Shown: positions 41,486 through 48,978 of the stretch, in pieces
How the letters are laid out: every line of letters begins with the position of its first letter
Numbering within the stretch: position 1 is the first letter of the stretch
DNA from: an uncultured Halomonas sp.
Lineage (GTDB): Bacteria > Pseudomonadota > Gammaproteobacteria > Pseudomonadales > Halomonadaceae
Direction of reading: 5' to 3'
Length of the DNA: 64,000 nucleotides
Assembly: GCF_947490095.1 (NCBI RefSeq)
Contig: NZ_CANLFS010000013.1
Location: 21,301-85,300, forward strand
Translations under genes and position numbers: made by a program
The notes under the pieces: generated by a model
Database searches by the model: none
What the model saw: only the letters and a program-made list of their open reading frames with translations
Told to the model about the DNA's origin: nothing

Positions 41486-42160
41486 ATGGCCGGCCGACTG
41501 CATATCGCCCCGTTCGACATCAGCCAGCTGCTGCCCGACCTGGCAACGGACACCCCCCTGGTGACCGGCGCCAACCTGGCCCCTCGCCGCATGCTCTCGG
41601 GCGTTCGCCTCGAGGCCGGGCGCCCTCGCCTGGGGCGGCTGTTCTGGGGGCTGACGCCCCCCTGGCTGGAGGTACTGGACCACGCGCCCCACTGCGCACG
41701 CGCCGAATCCCTGACCTCGCGTCGGATGTTTCGCGAGGCCTTCCAGGCTCGTCGCTGCCTGGTACCCGCCACCGGCGTCTATGTATGGAAACCCCAGCCC
41801 CGCTTCAAGCAGCCCTTCCTGGTCACCCGGGTGGACCGTGGCCCGCTGCTGCTGGCCGCCCTCTGGTGTCGGTTCCATACCAGCCTGGCCGAGCATACCG
41901 ATTCCATGGCGCTGATCACGGTGCCAACCAACGGCCTGATGGCACCGCTCAGCGACCGCCTGCCGGCGGTCATTTCGCCCGCCGACGCAGGGCGCTGGCT
42001 CGACCCGCAGACGCCCCTCGAGGCGGCCCAGGCCATGCTCACGCCGGCGCCCAGGGAACTGTTGGGCGCTTTTCCGGTATCAAGACGTGTTAACCATCCG
42101 GCGAACCAGGACGCGGCCTGCGCCCATCCGGTCGGCCCCATGCTGCGCCACGACGCCTGA
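41486..42160 (+). CDS. SRAP (YedK/HMCES-like) family protein lacking the catalytic residues
   Basis: A 224-residue protein clearly homologous to SRAP proteins, which crosslink to abasic sites in ssDNA. Shared segments include RRMFREAFQARRCLVPATGV, KQPFLVTRVD, SDRLPAVISP and FPVSRRVN. Active-site residues known from E. coli YedK are replaced. Cys2 is Ala (protein begins MAGR, not MCGR), Asn75 is Cys (HCARAES for INARVET), Glu105 is Val (GVYVW for GWFEW), His160 is Ser (LSDRLP for IHDRRP). The fold seems intact and the frame open. It may bind DNA without crosslinking, or do something else. Confidence 0.85.
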   Translation: MAGRLHIAPFDISQLLPDLATDTPLVTGANLAPRRMLSGVRLEAGRPRLGRLFWGLTPPWLEVLDHAPHCARAESLTSRRMFREAFQARRCLVPATGVYVWKPQPRFKQPFLVTRVDRGPLLLAALWCRFHTSLAEHTDSMALITVPTNGLMAPLSDRLPAVISPADAGRWLDPQTPLEAAQAMLTPAPRELLGAFPVSRRVNHPANQDAACAHPVGPMLRHDA

Positions 42161-42190
42161 GCCGAAGTCATCGCACAAGGAGTGAGAATC

Positions 42191-45085
42191 TTGCCTACCC
42201 TGTCCGTCGCCCGTTGTGGGCGGCTACTGCCTTCGCTGCTGGTGCTGCTGGGCCTGTCGTCACATGGCCTGGCTTCCCAGCCCCAGGTCTCCCAGCCCCA
42301 GGCCTCCCAGCCCCAGGCCTCCGAAGCAATGCCCGCCGCGGCCGAGGCGATCGACGCGAGCACCGCGCCACGGGTCAGCCCCCACGACGAACGCGACTAC
42401 CGCGTGCTGACCCTGGAGAACGGCCTGACCGCCCTATTGGTCAGCGACCCCGAGGCCGACAAGGCCGCGGCATCACTCAACGTCTCGGTGGGCAGCGCCC
42501 AGGACCCACAGGACCTGGCCGGCCTCGCCCATTTCCTCGAGCATATGCTGTTTCTGGGCACCGAACCCTATCCCGAGGCCGACGCCTACCAGGGCTATCT
42601 GACCCGGCATGGCGGCAACCACAACGCCTTTACCGCCCCCCAGGACACCAATTACTTCTTTACCATCGAGCCCGATGCCCTCGAGGGCGCCCTGGACCGC
42701 TTCAGCCAGTTCTTTATCGCCCCGCTCTTCAACGCCGACCGCCTGGAGAGCGAGCGCAACGTGGTGCACTCCGAGTATATGGCGCGCATCCGTGACGAGG
42801 GGCGGCGCGAAAACGACGTGCTCGACCGCCTGTTAAATCCCGACCACCCCTTTACCGGCTTCTCGGTTGGCAGCCGCCGCACCCTGGCCGACCGCCCCGA
42901 CGACGAGCCCAGCCTGCGCGAGCGCGTCATCGCCTTCTATGAGTCCCATTACGGCGCCAATGTCATGCACCTGGCGATAGTCGCCCCCCAGCCCCTCGAC
43001 GAACTGGAGAGCCTGGTCGCCACGCGGTTCGCGGGCGTGCTCGACCGCGGGCTCGACCGCCCGGAGATCGCCGCCCCGCTGGCCATGCCGGAACAGCTCC
43101 CCCGGCGGGTCGCGGTGAAGTCGCTGCGCGACAGCCGTAAGCTGAACTTCTTTTTCCCCGTGCCCGACCCCATCACCGACTACCGGCACAAGCCCGCCGA
43201 CCTGATCGCCCACCTGCTGGGGCATGAGGGCGAAGGCAGCCTGCTCGCCGCCCTGCGCGAAGCAGGCTGGGCCGACGGCCTCTCCGCGGGCGTCTCCCGG
43301 GGCGATGGGGACCATGCCCTGTTTACCGTCAGCATCAGCCTGACGCCCCGGGGGGCGGAGCAGCGTGACGCCATCGAGTCCAGCCTGCTCGCCGCCGTCG
43401 AGACCATTCGCGAGGCCGGCCCCGAGGCATGGCGCTACGACCAGCAGGCACGCCTGGCCCAGCAAAGCTTTCAGTTTCAGCAACACGGCTCGCCTCAGCA
43501 GGACGCCATGCACCTGGCCATGAACCTGGCCCGCTTCCCGGTTGAGGACGTGCAGTACGCCGACTATCGCATGGACGGCTTCGATCGCGAGCGCATCCGC
43601 CACTATCTCGCCGCCCTCACCCCCGACAACCTGATCCGCCTCTATAGCGCACCCGATATCGAAGGCGAGCAGACCTCGCCGTGGTTCGACACCCCCTGGC
43701 GCGACGACCCGCATGCCGACGACGCCATGGCCCTGGGGGAATTGACGCTGCCCGAGCCCAATCCCTATATCGCCGAGGACCTCTCGCTGCTCGACGCCCA
43801 GGACGAGCGCCCCCACCAGCGCATCGACGAGCCCGCCTTCGCCTTCTGGCAGATGTCCGACGCCAGCTTCGATACGCCCAAGGTAGAGTGGCGCTTCAGC
43901 CTGCAGCACCCGAAAGCCGCCGAGGCACCCCGCGCGGCGGTGCAGGCCCGCCTGCTGGCCGGCTGGCTGGAGGACAGCCTTAACGAGGTCCTCTATCCGG
44001 CACGGCTGGCCGGCCAGGGCGTCGAGGCCTATGCCCACGCCAGGGGCATGACCCTGGCCTTCTCCGGCTGGCGCGACCGCCAGGACAAGGTGATGGAGCG
44101 AGTAGTCGAACAGCTGCAGCACGGCGCCATCGAGCCGGCCACCTTCGAGCGAGTGCGTTATCGCCTGCAGCGCCAGTGGCGCAACGCCCCCCAGGATCCA
44201 CTGCATCGCCAGGCCAACCGCACCCTGGCCGAGGCCCTGGTACGCCCCCAGTGGCCCAGTGCCGCACTACTCGAGGCAAGCAAGGACCTGACGACCGACG
44301 ACCTGCGTCATTTCCGCGACGCCTTCCTCGGCGAGCTGCGCCTGGAGGCCATGGCGGTCGGTAATATCGGCACCGAACAGGCCGAGACCCTCGCGCGTCG
44401 GGTGGCCAAGGCCCTGGCACCGAGCCTCACGGCGGCGGCGATTCCCGACCTGGTCCCGCTGGATGTCGCGCCGGACCTTCCCAGCCTGACGCCGCCCACC
44501 AGCCGCGAGGAGTCGATACTGCTGCGCTACCTGCAGGGCCCGGACCGCTCCCTGGACAGCCAGGCACGGCTGGCGCTGCTGGGCCAGCTGATCGATACCC
44601 CCTTCTATCAGCGCCTGCGCACCGAACAGCAGCTCGGTTACGTGGTCCATGCCGGCTACTCTCCGATGCTGGATGCCCCGGGCCTCGCCCTGCTGGTGCA
44701 GTCACCGGAGACCCGCAGCGACCAGATCGCCGATCATATGGATCGCTTCCTGGAGACGTTCACCAACACCCTGGAGACACTGGACGAGGAAGCACTGGCC
44801 CCCTACCGTCAGGCGGTTCACGCCGAGCTGACCCGGCGCGATACCAGCCTGGGCGGCCGTACCAATCGCCTGTGGCATGCCCTGGCCTATGGCGACACCG
44901 AGTTCGATCGTCGCGAACGGCTCGCCGAGCGCGTGCTGAAGGTGTCCGTCGACGAGCTGCGTCAGGCCTGGACTACCCTGATGGCCAGCCCCACGATACG
45001 CGTCGCCTTCGACCCGGGTGATGCGCCCGACGACGTGCTGGCGCTTACCGCTGATCTCGAGCCGCTGCCTGAGGGTGAAGAGTGA
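42191..45085 (+). CDS. M16 family zinc metalloprotease (pitrilysin/insulinase type)
   Basis: A 964-residue secreted protease of protease III length. AAGGAG (42177-42182) is placed 8 bases before a TTG at 42191, which I take as start; GTG 42182 would overlap the ribosome site. The signal peptide contains LLPSLLVLLGLSSHGLAS. The inverted zinc motif HFLEH is at 114-118 (HFLEHMLFLGTEPYPE). Four M16 repeats follow, with the second-half R/Y region TEQQLGYVVHAGYSP. A Ser-Gln-Pro-Gln-Ala/Val repeat (three copies) follows the signal peptide. The likely role is periplasmic peptide degradation. Confidence 0.94.
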   Translation: MPTLSVARCGRLLPSLLVLLGLSSHGLASQPQVSQPQASQPQASEAMPAAAEAIDASTAPRVSPHDERDYRVLTLENGLTALLVSDPEADKAAASLNVSVGSAQDPQDLAGLAHFLEHMLFLGTEPYPEADAYQGYLTRHGGNHNAFTAPQDTNYFFTIEPDALEGALDRFSQFFIAPLFNADRLESERNVVHSEYMARIRDEGRRENDVLDRLLNPDHPFTGFSVGSRRTLADRPDDEPSLRERVIAFYESHYGANVMHLAIVAPQPLDELESLVATRFAGVLDRGLDRPEIAAPLAMPEQLPRRVAVKSLRDSRKLNFFFPVPDPITDYRHKPADLIAHLLGHEGEGSLLAALREAGWADGLSAGVSRGDGDHALFTVSISLTPRGAEQRDAIESSLLAAVETIREAGPEAWRYDQQARLAQQSFQFQQHGSPQQDAMHLAMNLARFPVEDVQYADYRMDGFDRERIRHYLAALTPDNLIRLYSAPDIEGEQTSPWFDTPWRDDPHADDAMALGELTLPEPNPYIAEDLSLLDAQDERPHQRIDEPAFAFWQMSDASFDTPKVEWRFSLQHPKAAEAPRAAVQARLLAGWLEDSLNEVLYPARLAGQGVEAYAHARGMTLAFSGWRDRQDKVMERVVEQLQHGAIEPATFERVRYRLQRQWRNAPQDPLHRQANRTLAEALVRPQWPSAALLEASKDLTTDDLRHFRDAFLGELRLEAMAVGNIGTEQAETLARRVAKALAPSLTAAAIPDLVPLDVAPDLPSLTPPTSREESILLRYLQGPDRSLDSQARLALLGQLIDTPFYQRLRTEQQLGYVVHAGYSPMLDAPGLALLVQSPETRSDQIADHMDRFLETFTNTLETLDEEALAPYRQAVHAELTRRDTSLGGRTNRLWHALAYGDTEFDRRERLAERVLKVSVDELRQAWTTLMASPTIRVAFDPGDAPDDVLALTADLEPLPEGEE

Positions 45086-45122
45086 GGGGTGGAGAGTGAG
45101 GGGTGGAGAGTGAGGGGTGAAG
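45081..45122 (+). repeat. 14-bp tandem repeat overlapping the protease stop codon
   Basis: AGTGAGGGGTGGAG occurs at 45081-45094 and 45095-45108, with a near copy at 45109-45122. The TGA stop (45083-45085) lies inside the first copy, and the preceding coding bases (GAGGGTGAAGAGTGA) look like the seed. Confidence 0.85.
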
Positions 45123-45140
45123 AGTAAGGTGTGAGGTGTG

Positions 45141-45163
45141 AGCCCCCGGCGGCGCCGGGGGCT
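45141..45163 (+). terminator. Hairpin terminator after the M16 protease
   Basis: AGCCCCCGGC (45141-45150) pairs with GCCGGGGGCT (45154-45163) with a 3-base loop. The downstream sequence CTAACCTTTC is only weakly T-rich. Confidence 0.7.
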
Positions 45164-45203
45164 CTAACCTTTCGGACTGAATACCTGAGCTATAAGCCGG
45201 AAG

Positions 45204-45230
45204 AGTGCCACATCACTGTGATGTGGCACT
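45204..45230. repeat. 27-base near-perfect palindrome between the M16 protease and sbcB
   Basis: The left arm AGTGCCACATCAC (45204-45216) and right arm GTGATGTGGCACT (45218-45230) are perfect complements around a single T. It is in the convergent gap. With almost no loop it looks more like a protein-binding site or cruciform than a terminator. Confidence 0.8.
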
Positions 45231-45278
45231 GGCGATTGAAGGTCGGGCAAAAACGGCTACGAAGGGGAAGGCGACGCG

Positions 45279-46772
45279 TCAGCCGGCATCGAAGGCCTGG
45301 GGCGGCAGGATGGCTTCGACATGCATGACCAGCTCTTCGAGGATCTGGCGGTCGCGGTCGCTCAGCTCGACATGGTTGAGCCGCTCGATTTCCCGGGCGA
45401 ACCCCTTGAGGGTCAGGCTGGCCACGTCGGCATCGTTCATGCGCGCCCAGCGATAGGCCTCCCACTGGGCCAGCTCCTCGCCTTCCAGGGTCTCCGGAAA
45501 GCTGCGCGCCCGGAAGCGGAACAGCATCTCTTCGAGGCGCGGATCCTGAAAGGCGAAACCCGCCCCCACCAGGTCCCAGGGCTCCATCTCTCGCACCTGC
45601 TGCATCTGCCGGCGGTCCGGTGGTGAAAAGAAACCGCCCGAATAGAGCATCACATCGGGGTCCCGGGGTCCTTCCGGCGGCGGCTCGGAAAATACCTCGG
45701 CGGCCCGGGTGCCCACCTCGGCATGGCTCGCCAGGCGCTTCCAGTGCTCGCGGCAGGCCGCCATATCCAGACCCAGGCGCTCGACGATATCACCGTGCTC
45801 CCCGCGTCTCGGCCCCGAGACGTCCTTGAGGGCGCTGGCCGGAAACAGCACGGGACACTTGTTGATATGGATAACCTTGAGCGGAATACGCTCGGCGCCC
45901 TCGGCGAGGTCATCATTGCTGACGAAGACCCGCTGGCGAATCTGCTCGGCGGAAAGCTCGAAGAGCGGCGCCGGGTCCACCGAGAGGTCATAGACGATCA
46001 CCCCGTTGGGGTTGGTGGGATGCTTCCCCAGGGGCACCACCAGGGCGGCACAGCCACGGCTGGCGGGGTAGCGCCGCGAGATATGCAGCAGCGGCTTGCG
46101 CCCCGCCCCCTCGAGCAGCTTGCCCACGGCGCGTTTGCCGCGCAGCTTCAGCAGGTGGTCGAAGAGGTTGGCATTGACCTCACGCAGGCGCCTGGCCAGG
46201 GCAATGGTCGCGCGCACGTCGGCCAGGGCATCGTGGGCCCCGACGTGCTCGATGCCGTTGGCGGCGGTGAGGTCCTCGAGTCGAAAGCTCGGGGCCCCAT
46301 CCTCGCGGCGCGGCCACTCGAGCCCTTCCGGGCGCAGGGCATGAAAGGCCCTCACCACGTCGATCAGGTCCCAGCGGGAGTTACCGTTCTGCCACTCACG
46401 GGCATAGGGGTCGAGGAGATTGCGATAGAAGAGGTGGCGACTGACTTCGTCGTCGAAACGCACGCTGTTATAGCCCACCGAACAGGTGCCCGGCACGCTC
46501 ATCAGCGCCTCGATCTGGCCGGCGAACTGCGCCTCGGGTAATCCGCGGCGACGCGCCTGCTGGGGGGTAATACCGGTGACGAGGCATGCCTGGGGATGCG
46601 GCAGGAAGTCATCCGCCGGACGGCAATACCAGGTCACCGGCTCGCCGATCTCGTTGAATTCGGCATCGGTGCGGATCGCGGCAAACTGAGACGGGCGATC
46701 GCGACGCGGATCGGCGCCGAAGGTTTCGTAGTCGTGCCACAGGAAGGTCTGTGGGGCGTCAGGCGGCGCCAT
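45279..46772 (-). CDS. sbcB: Exodeoxyribonuclease I
   Basis: A 3'-5' ssDNA exonuclease in recombination and mismatch repair. ATG 46772 gives 497 residues. The DEDD exonuclease N-terminus is TFLWHDYETFGADPRRDRPS (catalytic Asp and Glu), with SVGYNSVRFDDEVSRHLFYR and GAHDALADVRATIALARRLR. The ExoI SH3-like and C-terminal helical domains follow. An in-frame TTG directly precedes the ATG. Confidence 0.96.
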   Translation of the reverse strand: MAPPDAPQTFLWHDYETFGADPRRDRPSQFAAIRTDAEFNEIGEPVTWYCRPADDFLPHPQACLVTGITPQQARRRGLPEAQFAGQIEALMSVPGTCSVGYNSVRFDDEVSRHLFYRNLLDPYAREWQNGNSRWDLIDVVRAFHALRPEGLEWPRREDGAPSFRLEDLTAANGIEHVGAHDALADVRATIALARRLREVNANLFDHLLKLRGKRAVGKLLEGAGRKPLLHISRRYPASRGCAALVVPLGKHPTNPNGVIVYDLSVDPAPLFELSAEQIRQRVFVSNDDLAEGAERIPLKVIHINKCPVLFPASALKDVSGPRRGEHGDIVERLGLDMAACREHWKRLASHAEVGTRAAEVFSEPPPEGPRDPDVMLYSGGFFSPPDRRQMQQVREMEPWDLVGAGFAFQDPRLEEMLFRFRARSFPETLEGEELAQWEAYRWARMNDADVASLTLKGFAREIERLNHVELSDRDRQILEELVMHVEAILPPQAFDAG

Positions 46773-46859
46773 CAAGGTCTCTCCGACGATTCAACATGGA
46801 CGGAACAGCCTAGCACAGCCCAGTGAGTCGCTCAGCCAGACGGACTCAACCAAGCGGAC

Positions 46860-47120
46860 TCAGCCCGGGGAGCCCTTGGGCAGCGTCACGTTGAGCTCCA
46901 GCACCGAACAGTTGTCTTCGCTGTCGAGGCTAATATTGATGGCATCGTCATCCACCTGTACATAGCGACGGATCACTTCCAGCAGCTCACGCTCCAGCAT
47001 CGGCATGTAGTCAGGCCGGCCTCGCTGGCTGCGCTGGTGCGCCACGATGATCTGCAGCCGCTCCTTGGCGACTGGCGCGGACTTATTGCGCTCCCGCTTC
47101 AGGAATTCAAGCAGCTTCAC
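46860..47120 (-). CDS. minE: Cell division topological specificity factor MinE
   Basis: An 86-residue protein with the N-terminal membrane/anti-MinCD region MKLLEFLKRERNKSAPVAKE, then RLQIIVAHQRSQR and the topological domain (ELLEVIRRYVQVDDDAINIS). It displaces MinCD to create the pole-to-pole oscillation. Its ATG overlaps the minD stop by four bases. Confidence 0.97.
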   Translation of the reverse strand: MKLLEFLKRERNKSAPVAKERLQIIVAHQRSQRGRPDYMPMLERELLEVIRRYVQVDDDAINISLDSEDNCSVLELNVTLPKGSPG

Positions 47121-47935
47121 CGACGACCTCCTCCAAACATGCGACTGAGCAGACTCTTCTTCTGATACACATGGAAACGCAGGGGCACTTCCTCACCGAT
47201 CAGCCGTGACACGGTGTCGGCATAGGCCTGGCCAGCATCGCTGACGGCATCATGGGTGACCGGCACCCCCTGGTTGGAGGCACGCAGCACCGCCTCCGAC
47301 TCCGGGATCAGGCCGATCAGATTAATGGCCAGGATCTCGCGGATATCCTCGAGGTTAAGCATATCACCGGTATCGACCCGTAGCGGATTGTAACGGGTAA
47401 TCAGCAGATGCTCGTTGATCGGATCCTCACCACGCTCGGCACGCCGAGTCTTGGAGGCCAGCAGCCCGAGGATACGGTCGGAGTCACGCACCGAGGAGAT
47501 CTCGGGGTTGGTGACCACGATCGCCTCATCGGCGAAGTACATGGCCAGCTGTGCCCCACCCTCGATGCCGGCGGGAGAGTCGCAGAGGATATAATCGAAG
47601 TCCTTGCTCAGGGTGTCGAGCACCTTCTCGACCCCTTCCTTCGTCAAGGCTTCCTTGTCGCGGGTCTGGGAAGCCGGGAGGATATGCAAGTTATCCACGC
47701 GCTTGTCGCGGATCAATGCCTGGCTCAGCCCCGCCTCGCCCTGGATGACGTTCACCAGGTCGTAGACCACGCGCCGCTCACAGCCCATGATCAGGTCCAG
47801 GTTACGCAGACCGACATCGAAGTCGATCACCACGGTCTTGTTGCCGCGCAGGGCCAGGCCGGTGGCAATGGCTGCCGCGCTGGTTGTCTTGCCGACGCCT
47901 CCCTTGCCGGAGGTCACAACGATGATCTTGGCCAA
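47117..47935 (-). CDS. minD: Septum site-determining ATPase MinD
   Basis: A 272-residue ParA-type ATPase that recruits MinC to the membrane. It has the deviant Walker A VTSGKGGVGKTTSAAA, the switch region DFDVGLRNLDLIMG and CDSPAGIEGG. The C-terminal amphipathic helix ends in KKSLLSRMFGGGRR. The start codon is TTG at 47935, with AGGAAG upstream. The gap to minC is 55 bases. Confidence 0.97.
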   Translation of the reverse strand: MAKIIVVTSGKGGVGKTTSAAAIATGLALRGNKTVVIDFDVGLRNLDLIMGCERRVVYDLVNVIQGEAGLSQALIRDKRVDNLHILPASQTRDKEALTKEGVEKVLDTLSKDFDYILCDSPAGIEGGAQLAMYFADEAIVVTNPEISSVRDSDRILGLLASKTRRAERGEDPINEHLLITRYNPLRVDTGDMLNLEDIREILAINLIGLIPESEAVLRASNQGVPVTHDAVSDAGQAYADTVSRLIGEEVPLRFHVYQKKSLLSRMFGGGRR

Positions 47936-47990
47936 GAGTCACTTCCTGTCGTGTTGTTGAATTGGATCGGGCCACCGACGGGCGAGCCGC

Positions 47991-48737
47991 TCAGGCGAGC
48001 GATGTGATGCCCAGCTGATCCCCGTCGAGGCGAACCTGCACTGGAGTCCCCAGCAACCGTCGGTCGATGTCATCCAGGCGTTTGTAATCACCCGCCACCG
48101 AAAGCAGCTCGGCATGGAGCTCGCGGCAGAAGATGCCGGCCTCGGCGTCTCCATGAATGCCCGCCAGGGCCCGGCCACGCAGGGCACCATAGACGTGAAC
48201 GCTGCCCGCCGCGAGCACCTCGGCGCCGGCATTGACCGCTCCAATCACCACCAGATCACCGCTGGGCGCGATAAGCTGCTGCCCGGAGCGCACCGTGCCA
48301 CGAAAAATACGCCCGCCACTGGCGACATCCGGCGGCAGCGTCGGCTCAGCCGGCTCGTCTGGTGGCAAATCCTCGCCGCTCGCCACGCTCTCGAGGGGGC
48401 GCACCCTGCCGGCCTCCTGGGGAGGAAACCAGCCCAGGCCCAGGGCCCAGGCCGATTGCTTGACCGGGTCGGCACCACCACGCACGGCAACGGGCAACAG
48501 CTTGTGGGCCCGGCATACGGCGCAGATACGCTCCAGAGCGAGGTAGGGCTCGTCGAGTTTCTCGACGCTAAGCACCACCGGCGTATGCTCGAAGAAGGCC
48601 GGAGACTGGCTAAGCTTGCCGGCCAGCTGGTCACGAATCTGCTCGGGGTCGGCACTGGCCAGCTCCATGACCGTCATCGGCAGCATGCCTCCCTTGAAGG
48701 TGAAGGCCGTGCTTTCGCTGTCCAGTTTGAGGCTCAT
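47991..48737 (-). CDS. minC: Septum site-determining protein MinC
   Basis: FtsZ assembly inhibitor, 248 residues. The N-terminal domain (STAFTFKGGMLPMTVMELAS) is joined by an acidic Pro-rich linker (LPPDEPAEPTLPPD) to the C-terminal beta-helix domain. That domain shows VRSGQQLIAPSGDLVVIGAV, then NAGAEVLAAGSVHVYGALRG and RALAGIHGD. ATG 48737 (MSLKLDSES) is chosen. It leads the minCDE operon. Confidence 0.95.
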   Translation of the reverse strand: MSLKLDSESTAFTFKGGMLPMTVMELASADPEQIRDQLAGKLSQSPAFFEHTPVVLSVEKLDEPYLALERICAVCRAHKLLPVAVRGGADPVKQSAWALGLGWFPPQEAGRVRPLESVASGEDLPPDEPAEPTLPPDVASGGRIFRGTVRSGQQLIAPSGDLVVIGAVNAGAEVLAAGSVHVYGALRGRALAGIHGDAEAGIFCRELHAELLSVAGDYKRLDDIDRRLLGTPVQVRLDGDQLGITSLA

Positions 48738-48807
48738 TCCCGAACTCCATGTCGCTGTGATGAGAGTAGAGTCAAAGCTAAGCGACTCGCACCTCTCCTG
48801 CAACACC

Positions 48808-48836
48808 ATCATACGCGCGACACCCCCCCGTGTCAG
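48808..48836 (-). promoter_or_regulatory. Predicted sigma-70 promoter of minCDE
   Basis: On the minus strand CTGACA (48836-48831) and TATGAT (48813-48808) are separated by 17 bases. The spacer contains seven consecutive G. The start point would be near 48801, about 64 bases before the minC ATG. Confidence 0.7.
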
Positions 48837-48978
48837 TGTCGCCATACGACCACAGATACCGCAAGACACGGCCTTTTCCCCAGGCGCGTCGCATGCTTAG
48901 ATAGCCCATGCCCGATTGACCAACAATGATATGGGCGGACGCGCCTCGGCACGCCCGCCCTTCTCGCCAGGATAGCCA

